NCBI RefSeq assembly: GCF_003337715.1
Contig: NZ_QPIX01000016.1
Location: 1-64,000, forward strand
Direction of reading: 5' to 3'
Length of the DNA stretch: 64,000 nt
Origin: Ciceribacter lividus
Lineage (GTDB): Bacteria; Pseudomonadota; Alphaproteobacteria; Rhizobiales; Rhizobiaceae
This document shows positions 47,660-56,949 of this stretch, one piece after another. Positions within the stretch are counted from its first letter, which is position 1. Every line of letters starts with the position of its first letter. A program made the position numbers and the translations under genes. The notes beneath the pieces were generated by a model. It had not been told where the DNA came from, made no database searches, and was given only the letters and a program-made list of their open reading frames with translations.

Positions 47660-48730
47660 ATGAAGAAACTCGGCGCACTGATTGCGTCTGTCGCAATCAG
47701 CATCGCATCCTTTACGTCCAACGTCTTTGCCGAAGACAAGGGCATGGTTGGTATCTCGATGCCGACCAAGACCTCGACCCGCTGGATCTCGGACGGCGAA
47801 ACCATGGAGAAGCTGTTCAAGGAAGCCGGCTACAACCCGGACCTGCAGTTTGCCGACGACGATATCCCGAACCAGCTCGCCCAGATTGAGAACATGGTAA
47901 CCAAGGGTGCCAAGGTTCTGGTCATTGCTGCGATCGACGGCACCACGCTCTCCGACATCCTGCAGAAGGCTGCCGATTCCGGCGTGAAGGTCATCGCGTA
48001 TGACCGTCTGATCCGTGACTCGGGCAACGTCGACTACTACGCCACCTTCGACAACTTCCAGGTCGGCGTTCTCCAGGCGACCAGCCTCGTTGACGGTCTC
48101 AAGGCGAAGTTCCCGGACACCAAGCCGTGGAACGTCGAACTCTTCGGCGGTTCTCCGGACGACAACAACGCCTTCTTCTTCTATGACGGCGCAATGTCGG
48201 TTCTGCAGCCCCTGATCGACAGCGGCGACATCGTCATCAAGTCCGGCCAGATGGGCATGGACCAGGTCGGCACCCTGCGTTGGGACGGCACCGTCGCCCA
48301 GGCTCGCATGGAAAACCTGCTCTCCTCGACCTACACCGAAGACAAGCTGAACGGCGCTCTGTCGCCCTACGACGGCCTGTCCATCGGCATCCTGTCGGCT
48401 CTCAAGGGCGTCGGCTACGGCTCCGGCGACCTGAAGATGCCGATCGTAACCGGTCAGGACGCAGAACTGCCTTCGATCAAGTCGATGCTCACCGATGAGC
48501 AGTATTCGACCGTCTTCAAGGACACGCGCGAACTCGCCAAGGTCGCCGTTTCGATGGTTGATGCCATCATGAGCGGCAAAACCCCGGAGATCAACGACGA
48601 GAAGACCTACAACAACGGTGTCAAGGTCGTTCCGTCCTACCTGCTGAAGCCGGTCGCACTCGACAAGGCCAATGCCAAGGACGTCCTCGTCGGTGCCGGC
48701 TACTACACGGCCGAGCAGATCGACAACTAA
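47660..48730 (+). CDS. chvE: ChvE-type multiple sugar-binding periplasmic protein
   Basis: ChvE binds galactose, arabinose, glucose and related sugars, feeds the GguAB importer and, in Agrobacterium, also signals to the VirA kinase. The 356-residue protein has a 24-residue signal peptide ending NVFA, then a type-1 binding fold starting [20 protein letters not shown]. Conserved ligand-pocket parts include [12 protein letters not shown] and [20 protein letters not shown]. The ATG at 47660 is chosen with GGGAGG upstream and a proper signal. A strong terminator after the gene suggests that it is made in excess over the permease genes. Confidence 0.95.
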   Translation: MKKLGALIASVAISIASFTSNVFAEDKGMVGISMPTKTSTRWISDGETMEKLFKEAGYNPDLQFADDDIPNQLAQIENMVTKGAKVLVIAAIDGTTLSDILQKAADSGVKVIAYDRLIRDSGNVDYYATFDNFQVGVLQATSLVDGLKAKFPDTKPWNVELFGGSPDDNNAFFFYDGAMSVLQPLIDSGDIVIKSGQMGMDQVGTLRWDGTVAQARMENLLSSTYTEDKLNGALSPYDGLSIGILSALKGVGYGSGDLKMPIVTGQDAELPSIKSMLTDEQYSTVFKDTRELAKVAVSMVDAIMSGKTPEINDEKTYNNGVKVVPSYLLKPVALDKANAKDVLVGAGYYTAEQIDN

Positions 48731-48745
48731 TCCTTGCGATCATGG

Positions 48746-48776
48746 CGGGTCCGCGACCTTTCGCGGACCCGTTTTT
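48746..48776 (+). terminator. Rho-independent terminator/attenuator after chvE
   Basis: An 11-bp perfect stem (CGGGTCCGCGA / TCGCGGACCCG) with a CCTT loop, followed directly by TTTTT. It lies between chvE and gguA, where partial read-through would give high binding-protein and lower transporter levels. Confidence 0.9.
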
Positions 48777-48848
48777 GTATCATACGCGTTGAGGGAGCTT
48801 GCGCCGCCGGCTGTGCCTTGGTCGCCCGCCTGCGCTGGAATTCTGCAC

Positions 48849-50384
48849 ATGGACAACATCATTCTCGAGATGCGTGGCATCACCAAGACGTTTCCCGGGG
48901 TCAAAGCCCTGGACAACGTCAACCTCAAGGTTCGCGAAGGCGAAATCCACGCCCTGGTCGGCGAAAACGGCGCCGGCAAGTCGACCTTGATGAAGGTCCT
49001 GAGCGGTGTCTATCCTGCCGGCACCTATGAGGGCGAAATCCATTACGACGGCGAGGTCCGTCACTTCAGCACCATTTCCGACAGCGAGGAACTGGGCATC
49101 ATCATCATCCACCAGGAGCTGGCCCTCGTGCCGCTGCTGTCGATCGCTGAAAACATCTTTCTCGGCAACGAGATGGCCGTCAACGGCGTGATCAACTGGC
49201 CGCAGACCTTTGCAAGGACCAAAGAGCTTCTTGCGAAGGTGGGCCTCAAGGATTCTCCGAGCACGCGCATCACCGACATCGGCGTCGGCAAGCAGCAGCT
49301 CGTCGAGATCGCCAAGGCGCTCTCCAAGAAGGTCCGCCTGCTCATCCTCGACGAGCCGACGGCCTCGCTCAACGAAAACGACTCCGATGCCCTGCTCACC
49401 CTGCTGATGGAATTCCGCAAGCAGGGCATGACCTCGATCATCATTTCCCACAAGCTGAACGAGATCCGCAAGGTCGCCGACCAGATCACCATCCTGCGCG
49501 ACGGCACCACCGTCGAGACCCTCGACTGTCACACGCAGGAGATCAGTGAGGACCGCATCATCAAGGGCATGGTCGGCCGCGACATGGAAGACCGCTACCC
49601 GCCACGCGAGCCGAAGATCGGCGACGTGCTGCTTGAGGTGAAAAACTGGAACGTCTTCCACCAGAACCACCGCGACCGGCAGTTCCTGCATGACGTCAAC
49701 CTGACCGTCCGTGCGGGCGAAGTCGTGGGCATCGCCGGCCTCATGGGCGCCGGCCGCACCGAGACCGCCATGAGTATCTTCGGCCGCTCCTGGGGCCACA
49801 GGATCACCGGCGAGGTATTGATGCGTGGCAAGCCGGTCGACGTCAGCACGATCCCGCGGGCGATCGAGGCCGGCCTCGCCTACGTGACGGAAGACCGCAA
49901 GCAGCTCGGCCTCGTGCTGCAGAACAACATTGTCAAGAACACGACGCTCGCCAATCTCAGCGATGTCTCCAAGAGCGGCGTCATCGACGAGCGCAAGGAA
50001 GCGCAGGTCGCCTCGGGCTACCGCAACAAGCTGCGCATCCGCTCGCACTCGATCTACCAGGAAGCCGTCAATCTTTCGGGCGGCAACCAGCAGAAGGTCG
50101 TGCTGTCGAAATGGCTGTTCACCAACCCTGAAGTCCTCATCCTCGACGAGCCGACCCGCGGCATCGACGTGGGGGCGAAATTCGAAATCTACACCATCAT
50201 CAACCAGCTTGCCGCCGAGGGCAAAGGCATCCTGATGATCTCGTCGGAAATGCCCGAGTTGCTCGGCACCTGCGACCGCGTCTACGTCATGAACGAGGGC
50301 CGCATCGTCGCCGAACTTCCGAAGGGAGAAGCAAGCCAAGAGTCCATCATGCGTGCCATCATGCGCTCTGGGGAGAAAAACTAA
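48849..50384 (+). CDS. gguA: Sugar ABC transporter ATPase (GguA, two ABC domains)
   Basis: A tandem ATPase of the CUT2 family, 511 residues. The first domain has Walker [10 protein letters not shown] (about 38-46), Q-loop and the signature block read as [20 protein letters not shown], with Walker [12 protein letters not shown]. The second domain has the degenerate Walker [10 protein letters not shown] and the signature [16 protein letters not shown]. This is the MglA/RbsA/XylG layout. It couples to the permease gene by a stop-to-start distance of zero bases. Substrate is set by ChvE. Confidence 0.94.
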   Translation: MDNIILEMRGITKTFPGVKALDNVNLKVREGEIHALVGENGAGKSTLMKVLSGVYPAGTYEGEIHYDGEVRHFSTISDSEELGIIIIHQELALVPLLSIAENIFLGNEMAVNGVINWPQTFARTKELLAKVGLKDSPSTRITDIGVGKQQLVEIAKALSKKVRLLILDEPTASLNENDSDALLTLLMEFRKQGMTSIIISHKLNEIRKVADQITILRDGTTVETLDCHTQEISEDRIIKGMVGRDMEDRYPPREPKIGDVLLEVKNWNVFHQNHRDRQFLHDVNLTVRAGEVVGIAGLMGAGRTETAMSIFGRSWGHRITGEVLMRGKPVDVSTIPRAIEAGLAYVTEDRKQLGLVLQNNIVKNTTLANLSDVSKSGVIDERKEAQVASGYRNKLRIRSHSIYQEAVNLSGGNQQKVVLSKWLFTNPEVLILDEPTRGIDVGAKFEIYTIINQLAAEGKGILMISSEMPELLGTCDRVYVMNEGRIVAELPKGEASQESIMRAIMRSGEKN

Positions 50385-51596
50385 ATGACCACCGAAACAA
50401 GAACCGAAACCCCCAAGGTCTCCGTGGGCGACTACCTGCGTCACAACATCCGTGAATACGGCCTTCTGCTGGCGCTCGTCGTCATCATGCTGCTGTTCCA
50501 GTTCCTGACCGGTGGCGTTCTGTTCAAGCCCGTCAACATCACCAACCTGGTGCTGCAGAACTCCTTCATCGTCATCATGGCGCTCGGCATGCTGCTGATC
50601 ATCGTGGCGGGTCACATCGACCTCTCGGTCGGCTCCATCGTCGCCTTCATCGGCGGCATATCGGCAATCATGCTGGTGAAGTGGGGATGGCATTTCTCCC
50701 TGGTGGTGCCGCTGTGTCTGGTGCTTGGCGGCCTTATGGGCGCGGCCCAGGGCTACTGGGTCGCCTACCAGAAGATCCCGTCCTTCATCGTGACGCTCGC
50801 CGGCATGCTGGTCTTCCGTGGCCTGACCTATGTGGCCCTCGGGGGGCGCCCGATTGGCCCGTTCCCGAAGGAATTCACGCTTCTTTCGACCGGCTTCATT
50901 CCGGACTTCCTGTCGGTCACCGATCCGGGCACAAGCCTGATCAAGAATTACGTGGCTCTGCTCGTCGTCTTCGCGCTTGTTGCTCTCGCGATCTATTCCG
51001 GCCTGAAGAACCGTCGTCTCAACGAGCAGCACGGCACCGAGAACGAACCTTTCGTCTTCTTCATCGTGCAGATGGCGATCATCAGTGCGGTCGCGCTCTT
51101 CCTCGGCTTCCAGCTTGCGACCTACCGCGGCCTGCCGAACGTGCTGGTCGTCATGGGCGTGCTGATCGCGCTCTACTCCTTCGTCACCAACCGCTCGACC
51201 ATCGGTCGCCGCATCTATGCGCTCGGCGGTAACGAGAAGGCGGCGAAGCTCTCGGGCATCAATACCGAGCGGCTGACCTTCTATGCCTTCGTCAACATGG
51301 GCGTTCTTGCCGCGCTTGCCGGCATGATCATCGCGGCCCGCCTGAACTCGGCGACCCCGAAGGCCGGCGTCGGCTTCGAACTCGATGTCATCGCGGCCTG
51401 CTTCATCGGCGGTGCCTCGGCATCCGGCGGCGTGGGCAAGATCACCGGTGCGGTCATCGGCGCCTTCATCATGGGTGTCATGAACAACGGCATGTCGATC
51501 ATGGGGATCGGCATCGACTACCAGCAGCTGATCAAGGGCCTTGTGCTCCTCGCGGCTGTCTACTTCGACGTCTACAACAAAAACAAAGCAGTCTGA
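50385..51596 (+). CDS. gguB: Sugar ABC transporter permease (GguB)
   Basis: The CUT2 membrane subunit, 403 residues with about ten or more hydrophobic helices. Typical landmarks are GHIDLSVGSIVAFIGGISAI, VTLAGMLVFRGLTYVALGGR and NEKAAKLSGINTERLTFYAF. It starts directly after the gguA stop. It carries the sugar delivered by ChvE into the cytoplasm. Confidence 0.94.
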   Translation: MTTETRTETPKVSVGDYLRHNIREYGLLLALVVIMLLFQFLTGGVLFKPVNITNLVLQNSFIVIMALGMLLIIVAGHIDLSVGSIVAFIGGISAIMLVKWGWHFSLVVPLCLVLGGLMGAAQGYWVAYQKIPSFIVTLAGMLVFRGLTYVALGGRPIGPFPKEFTLLSTGFIPDFLSVTDPGTSLIKNYVALLVVFALVALAIYSGLKNRRLNEQHGTENEPFVFFIVQMAIISAVALFLGFQLATYRGLPNVLVVMGVLIALYSFVTNRSTIGRRIYALGGNEKAAKLSGINTERLTFYAFVNMGVLAALAGMIIAARLNSATPKAGVGFELDVIAACFIGGASASGGVGKITGAVIGAFIMGVMNNGMSIMGIGIDYQQLIKGLVLLAAVYFDVYNKNKAV

Positions 51597-51606
51597 GGAT
51601 AGGCTT

Positions 51607-52572
51607 ATGTTTCTCTCGCAATTGAAGACTGGCGGCGTGATTTGCCGCCAGGGTGATGCCGCGTGCCTCGTTCCCGGCTTCGCCTACACCTACGAGCTGG
51701 CCAAAGCCGCGATCGCCGCCAAGGCTCCGCTTGCTGCGATCATCGAACGCCAGGGCGCGGGCGATGCGGTCGATCTTGCCGCGCTCGCCGCCCAAGGCAA
51801 ACTCGACTGCCCGGTCCGTCATCCGGACCCGGCGCATATGTATCTCACCGGCACGGGCCTCACCCACACCGGCTCCGCCTCGGCGCGCGACAGCATGCAT
51901 ACCGATACCGCGGGCATGAGCGACTCCATGAAGATGTTCCGCATGGGCATCGAAGGCGGCAAGCCGAAGCCGGGTGAGACCGGCGTCCAGCCGGAATGGT
52001 TCTACAAGGGCACCGGCGTCGAAGCCGTGGCGCCCGGCGAAGACCTCGTTTCTCCCTCCTTCGCACTCGATGGCGGAGAAGAACCGGAGCTTGCCGGCTA
52101 CTACATCATCGGCGAGGACGGGACGCCCTTCCGCATCGGTTTCTCGGTCGCCAACGAATTTTCCGATCACGTCACCGAAAAGATCAACTATCTTTATCTT
52201 GCCCATTCCAAGCTCCGGCCGGCGGCCTTTGGCCCGGAGCTGATGGTCGGCGCCCTGCCCGATCATGTCGAGGGCACGTCACGCATCCTGCGCGACGGCA
52301 AGACCGTCTGGGAAAAGCCCTTCCTCTCCGGGGAGGCCAACATGTCCCACACGATCGCGAACCTCGAATACCACCATTTCAAGTATGCGCTGTTCCGCCA
52401 GCCGGGGGACCTTCACGTGCATATGTTCGGAACCGCCACGCTCTCCTGCGCCGACGGTTTCGTGACGAAGGAAGGCGACATCTTCGAAATCGAAGCGCCG
52501 CAATTCGGTCTGCCGCTGCGCAACCGGCTCGTTCGTGCAGCGGAGCTACCCGTCACCGTCAACATGCTCTGA
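51607..52572 (+). CDS. gguC: GguC/AraD1-family protein (FAH fold), probable 2-keto-3-deoxy-sugar-acid dehydratase
   Basis: A 321-residue protein of the GguC/AraD1 family, long listed as of unknown function. Its C-terminal half shows the FAH-type fold, with LTGTGLTHTGSA early, GFSVANEFSDH in the middle and KEGDIFEIEAPQFGLPLRN at the end. Relatives such as Caulobacter XylX dehydrate 2-keto-3-deoxy-pentonates. The operon has arabonate dehydratase and ketoglutarate semialdehyde dehydrogenase but no DHDPS-like AraD, so GguC is the best candidate for the L-2-keto-3-deoxyarabonate dehydratase step. That is inference from gene order and family. It starts 10 bases after gguB. Confidence 0.82.
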   Translation: MFLSQLKTGGVICRQGDAACLVPGFAYTYELAKAAIAAKAPLAAIIERQGAGDAVDLAALAAQGKLDCPVRHPDPAHMYLTGTGLTHTGSASARDSMHTDTAGMSDSMKMFRMGIEGGKPKPGETGVQPEWFYKGTGVEAVAPGEDLVSPSFALDGGEEPELAGYYIIGEDGTPFRIGFSVANEFSDHVTEKINYLYLAHSKLRPAAFGPELMVGALPDHVEGTSRILRDGKTVWEKPFLSGEANMSHTIANLEYHHFKYALFRQPGDLHVHMFGTATLSCADGFVTKEGDIFEIEAPQFGLPLRNRLVRAAELPVTVNML

Positions 52573-52626
52573 GGGTTTTCCGCCGATCGGGCGGCGGGCT
52601 CCCCAGAAAGAGACAGAGAAAACGTC

Positions 52627-54372
52627 ATGAGTGCTTTCAAACCGGCGGCCTGGCCCCGCAAACTGCGATCCCAACACTGGTTCGGCGGCACCAGCCGCGA
52701 TACGATCTATCACCGCGGCTGGCTGAAGAACCAGGGACACCCGCATGACCTCTTCGACGGACGCCCGGTCATCGGCATCCTCAACACCTGGTCGGACCTG
52801 ACCCCCTGCAACGGCCATCTGCGCGAACTCGCGGAAAAGGTGAAGGCGGGCGTCTGGGAAGCCGGCGGCTTCCCAGTCGAAATTCCGGTCTTCTCGGCCT
52901 CGGAAAACACCTTCCGTCCGACCGCGATGATGTTCCGCAACCTCGCAGCACTCGCGGTCGAGGAAGCGATGCGCGGCCAGCCGATCGACGGCGCCGTACT
53001 GCTCGTCGGCTGCGACAAGACCACGCCTTCGCTGGTCATGGCCGCCGCCTCGACCGACCTGCCGTCGATCGTCGTCACCGGCGGTCCGATGCTGAACGGC
53101 TATTTCCGCGGCGAGCGCGTCGGCTCCGGCACGCATCTCTGGAAGTTTTCGGAAGCCGTGAAGGCCGGCGAGATGACCCAGGAAGAGTTCCTCGAAGCGG
53201 AAGCCTCGATGTCGCGCAGCTCCGGCACCTGCAACACCATGGGTACGGCGTCCACCATGGCCTCCATGGTCGAGGCTCTCGGCATGGCACTCTCGGGCAA
53301 TGCCGCGATCCCGGCCGTCGACAGCCGCCGCAAGGTCATGGCCCAGCTCTCCGGCCGCCGCATCGTGCAAATGGTGAAGGACGACCTGAAGCCCTCCGAC
53401 ATCATGACGAAGAAGGCCTTCGAGAACGCCATCCGCGTCAACGGCGCGATCGGCGGTTCCACCAACGCCGTCGTCCACCTGCTGGCCATGGCCGGCCGCG
53501 TCGGCGTCGACCTCTCGCTCGACGATTGGGATCGCCTCGGCCGCGACATCCCGACCGTCGTCAACCTGATGCCGTCTGGCGAATACCTGATGGAAGAGTT
53601 CTTCTACGCCGGCGGCCTGCCGGTCGTCATCAAGATGCTCGGCGAAGCGGGCAAGCTGCACAAGGACGCGCTGACCGTCTCGGGCGGCCCGATCTGGGAC
53701 GAGGTGAAGGACGTCCGGAACTGGAATGACGACGTCATCCGTCCGGTCGAGCGTGCGCTCACCCAGCAGGGCGGCATCGTCGTTCTGCGCGGCAACCTCG
53801 CACCGAAGGGCTGTGTCCTGAAGCCGTCGGCGGCCTCGCCGCACCTCATGAAGCATCGCGGCCGCGCCGTGGTCTTCGAGGACATCGACGACTACAAGGC
53901 CAAGATCAACGACGAGAGCCTCGACATCGACGAAACCTGCGTCATGGTCATGAAGAACTGCGGTCCACGCGGCTATCCCGGCATGGCCGAGGTCGGCAAC
54001 ATGGGCCTGCCGCCGAAGGTGCTGCGCAAGGGCATCACCGACATGGTGCGCATCTCCGACGCCCGCATGTCCGGCACCGCCTACGGCACGGTGCTCCTGC
54101 ATACCTCTCCGGAGGCCGCCCGCGGCGGACCGCTCGCGATTGTCAGGAACGGCGACTTCATCGAGATCGACGTCGAGGCCCGCCGCGTGCACCTCGACAT
54201 CTCGGACGAGGAAATGCAGCGCCGTCTCGCCGACTGGCGTCCGTCGGTCGAGCCGCCCGCAAGCGGTTATGCCCGCCTCTACCACGACCACGTGGAAGGC
54301 GCGGACACCGGCGCCGACTTCGATTTCCTGAAGGGTTGCCGCGGCGCGCCCGTCGGCCGCGACTCGCACTGA
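52627..54372 (+). CDS. L-arabonate (galactonate/arabonate-type) dehydratase, IlvD/Edd family
   Basis: An iron-sulfur dehydratase of the IlvD/Edd family, 581 residues. The cluster cysteines are in LTPCNGHL, LLVGCDKTTPS and SGTCNTMGTAST; the C-terminal half has NCGPRGYPGMAEVGN and SDARMSGTAYGTVLLH. Its sequence style matches sugar-acid rather than dihydroxy-acid dehydratases. In the operon it would convert L-arabonate to 2-keto-3-deoxyarabonate, and possibly D-galactonate to its 2-keto-3-deoxy form, since no separate DgoD is present. AGAGAAAACGTC upstream is a weak ribosome site. Confidence 0.88.
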   Translation: MSAFKPAAWPRKLRSQHWFGGTSRDTIYHRGWLKNQGHPHDLFDGRPVIGILNTWSDLTPCNGHLRELAEKVKAGVWEAGGFPVEIPVFSASENTFRPTAMMFRNLAALAVEEAMRGQPIDGAVLLVGCDKTTPSLVMAAASTDLPSIVVTGGPMLNGYFRGERVGSGTHLWKFSEAVKAGEMTQEEFLEAEASMSRSSGTCNTMGTASTMASMVEALGMALSGNAAIPAVDSRRKVMAQLSGRRIVQMVKDDLKPSDIMTKKAFENAIRVNGAIGGSTNAVVHLLAMAGRVGVDLSLDDWDRLGRDIPTVVNLMPSGEYLMEEFFYAGGLPVVIKMLGEAGKLHKDALTVSGGPIWDEVKDVRNWNDDVIRPVERALTQQGGIVVLRGNLAPKGCVLKPSAASPHLMKHRGRAVVFEDIDDYKAKINDESLDIDETCVMVMKNCGPRGYPGMAEVGNMGLPPKVLRKGITDMVRISDARMSGTAYGTVLLHTSPEAARGGPLAIVRNGDFIEIDVEARRVHLDISDEEMQRRLADWRPSVEPPASGYARLYHDHVEGADTGADFDFLKGCRGAPVGRDSH

Positions 54373-54382
54373 GGAGAAAGAC

Positions 54383-55312
54383 ATGTCCAAGCGTATTTCG
54401 CTGGCGCTTGTCGGTATCGGCAAGATCGCCCGGGACCAGCACATTCCGTCGATTGCCGGCGGCGAGGATTTCGAACTCGCCGCGGCCGTCAGCCGTCACG
54501 GCAAGATCGACGGTGTCGAGAACTTCGAGGACTTCGACGCCTTCCTGAAGGCCCGCCCGGATGTACAGGCGGTCTCGCTCTGCACGCCGCCGGAAGTCCG
54601 CTTCGACATGGCCCGCAAGGCGATCGAGGCGGGCCGCGACGTGCTCCTCGAAAAGCCACCTGCGACCACGCTCGGCGAAGCGGAAGCGCTGGCCGCGATG
54701 GCGTCTGCCGCCGGTGTCACGCTCTTTGCCACTTGGCATTCGCGCTTCGCGCTCGGCGTCGAGCCGGCACGGCAGTGGCTCGCCGGCAAGACGATCCGCT
54801 CCGCCTCGATCGTCTGGAAGGAAGACGTGCGTCGCTGGCACCCCGGCCAGGCATGGATCTGGGAGGCCGGCGGCTTCGGCGTCTTCGACCCGGGCATCAA
54901 CGCGCTCTCGATTCTGACCGCCATCATTCCCGGCGCGATCGTCGTGCACCAGGCCGCCCTCTCCTTCCCCTCGAACCGGCAGCAGCCGATCGCCGCTTCG
55001 CTCTCCATGGCGAGCGCGGCCGGCGCCCCGATCAGCGTCGAGTTCGACTGGCGCCAGGAAGGCCCGCAGACCTGGGACATAACGGTCGAGACGGACGGCG
55101 GCGAACTTCGCCTTTCAAAGGGCGGAGCCGAGCTCTATATAGACGGAGCACTGGCATCGTCCGGCCCGGACCGTGAATATCCCGGCATCTATGATCGTTT
55201 CGCGGCGCTCGTCCGCGCACGGCAGAGCGATGCCGATTTCCAGCCCTTGCGGCTCGTGGCCGATGCCTTCCTGCGCGGCAACCGTCAGGACGTGGACGCC
55301 TTCCACGACTGA
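54383..55312 (+). CDS. L-arabinose/D-galactose 1-dehydrogenase (Gfo/Idh/MocA family)
   Basis: A 309-residue oxidoreductase that oxidises the sugar at C1 to the lactone with NAD(P). It starts with the Rossmann motif ALVGIGKIARDQHIPSIAGG and has the family EKP motif in LLEKPPATTLGEAEALA and KEDVRRWHPGQAWIWEAGGF. Length and these blocks match Azospirillum L-arabinose 1-dehydrogenase and related galactose dehydrogenases, enzymes that accept both sugars. The gene is 10 bases after the dehydratase, with AGGAGAAA as ribosome site. It begins both the arabinose and the galactose branch. Confidence 0.92.
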   Translation: MSKRISLALVGIGKIARDQHIPSIAGGEDFELAAAVSRHGKIDGVENFEDFDAFLKARPDVQAVSLCTPPEVRFDMARKAIEAGRDVLLEKPPATTLGEAEALAAMASAAGVTLFATWHSRFALGVEPARQWLAGKTIRSASIVWKEDVRRWHPGQAWIWEAGGFGVFDPGINALSILTAIIPGAIVVHQAALSFPSNRQQPIAASLSMASAAGAPISVEFDWRQEGPQTWDITVETDGGELRLSKGGAELYIDGALASSGPDREYPGIYDRFAALVRARQSDADFQPLRLVADAFLRGNRQDVDAFHD

Positions 55313-55416
55313 GGCCGGTCGCCAAAGACGACATGATGCGGGCGGAGCCCGGAATCCGGCATGACGTGCCGGATTTCTTTCGCCACGACGCAAAGCGAAG
55401 ACAAAAGGATGATGCG

Positions 55417-56931
55417 ATGACATTCGAATTCACTGGAAAGCACTTGATTGCCGGCGAGTGGGTAGCGGGCAACGGGACCTTCGCCTCTTCCCCGGCGCAC
55501 GGGCCGGCACGCGATTTCGCCGTCGGCACGCCCGACCTCGTCGACCGCGCGGCACGCGCCGCCGAGGAAGCCTTCCTGACCTATGGCTACTCCACCCGCG
55601 AGGAGCGCGCCGTCTTCCTCGAAACGATCGCCGAGGAGATCGACAAGCTCGGCGACGAGATCACCGAGATCGGCACCCAGGAAACCGGCCTGCCGCAGGC
55701 GCGCCTCGTCGGCGAGCGCGGCCGCACCGTCGGCCAGCTCCGGCTCTTCGCTTCGCATATCCGCAAGGGCGACTACCTCGACCGCCGGCACGACGAAGCG
55801 CTTCCCGACCGTCAGCCGCTGCCGCGTCCGGAGATCTTCCTGATGCAGCGCCCGATCGGCCCCGTCGCCGTTTTCGGCGCCTCGAACTTCCCGCTCGCCT
55901 TCTCGACGGCCGGCGGTGATACCGCCGCCGCTCTCGCGGCCGGTTGCCCCGTGATCGTCAAGGGCCATGGCGCCCATCCGGGCACGGGCGAAATCGTCGC
56001 ACACGCGATCCATGCCGCCATCAAGCGGCTCGGCCTGCATCCGGGCGTCTTCTCGCTCGTCCAGGGCGGCAAGCGCGATGTCGGCGAAGCCCTCGTCCAG
56101 CATCCGATGATCCGCGCCGTCGGCTTCACCGGCTCGCTGACCGGCGGCCGCGCGCTGTTCGATCTCTGCGCCCGCCGTCCCGACCCGATCCCGTTCTTCG
56201 GCGAGCTGGGCTCGGTCAACCCGATGTTCCTGCTGCCGAACGCGCTGTCGGCCCGCGGCGAGGCGATCGCCAAGGGTTGGGTCGGTTCGCTCACCATGGG
56301 CGCCGGCCAGTTCTGCACCAATCCGGGTATCGCCGTCCTGATCGAGGGTCCGGAAAGCGAAGCCTTCGTCGCGACCGCCAAGCGGGAGCTCGAAGGCGTC
56401 GGCGCCCAGACCATGCTGACCGACGGCATTGCCGAGGCCTACCGCTCCGGTGCCAAGCGCATCGAGGGCTCGACGGGCGTCCAGGCGGTGCTGACGTCCA
56501 CCTGCGACCTGCGCAACGCCACACCTTACCTGTTCGCCACCACCGGCAAGGCCTGGCTCGAAAACCATGCACTCGGCGAGGAAGTCTTCGGGCCGCTCGG
56601 CCTCGTCGTGACGGTGACCAGCGAAGAAGAGATGGTGAAGATCGCCGACAGCCTCGCCGGGCAGCTCACCTGCACCCTGCACCTGGACGAGCCCGATACC
56701 ACGCTCGCCCGCCGGCTGATGCCGATCCTCGAGCGCAAGGCCGGCCGTGTTCTCGCGAACGGCTTCCCGACCGGTGTCGAGGTCTGCGATGCCATGGTCC
56801 ACGGCGGCCCCTACCCGGCCTCCACCAACTTCGGCGCCACCTCCGTCGGCACGCTGTCGATCCGGCGTTTCCTGCGGCCGGTCTGCTACCAGAACCTGCC
56901 GCATGCTGTCCTGCCGGAAGACCTCCGCTGA
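55417..56931 (+). CDS. 2-ketoglutarate semialdehyde dehydrogenase (aldehyde dehydrogenase family)
   Basis: An NAD(P)-dependent aldehyde dehydrogenase, 504 residues, that oxidises 2-ketoglutarate semialdehyde to 2-ketoglutarate, the last step of oxidative L-arabinose catabolism. The catalytic glutamate is in IPFFGELGSVNPMF and the cysteine in MGAGQFCTNPGIAV. The long C-terminal part with VHGGPYPASTNFGATSVGTL belongs to the KGSADH group rather than to succinate-semialdehyde enzymes. The ATG at 55417 begins TFEFTGKHLIAGEWVAG; the open frame before it is not conserved. Confidence 0.9.
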   Translation: MTFEFTGKHLIAGEWVAGNGTFASSPAHGPARDFAVGTPDLVDRAARAAEEAFLTYGYSTREERAVFLETIAEEIDKLGDEITEIGTQETGLPQARLVGERGRTVGQLRLFASHIRKGDYLDRRHDEALPDRQPLPRPEIFLMQRPIGPVAVFGASNFPLAFSTAGGDTAAALAAGCPVIVKGHGAHPGTGEIVAHAIHAAIKRLGLHPGVFSLVQGGKRDVGEALVQHPMIRAVGFTGSLTGGRALFDLCARRPDPIPFFGELGSVNPMFLLPNALSARGEAIAKGWVGSLTMGAGQFCTNPGIAVLIEGPESEAFVATAKRELEGVGAQTMLTDGIAEAYRSGAKRIEGSTGVQAVLTSTCDLRNATPYLFATTGKAWLENHALGEEVFGPLGLVVTVTSEEEMVKIADSLAGQLTCTLHLDEPDTTLARRLMPILERKAGRVLANGFPTGVEVCDAMVHGGPYPASTNFGATSVGTLSIRRFLRPVCYQNLPHAVLPEDLR

Positions 56932-56949
56932 AGGCCGGGAGCACGCATC

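Noticed and set aside
48780..51032. 750-codon minus-strand open frame opposite gguA and gguB
   Set aside because: No recognisable protein; it covers two well-defined transporter genes and a terminator.
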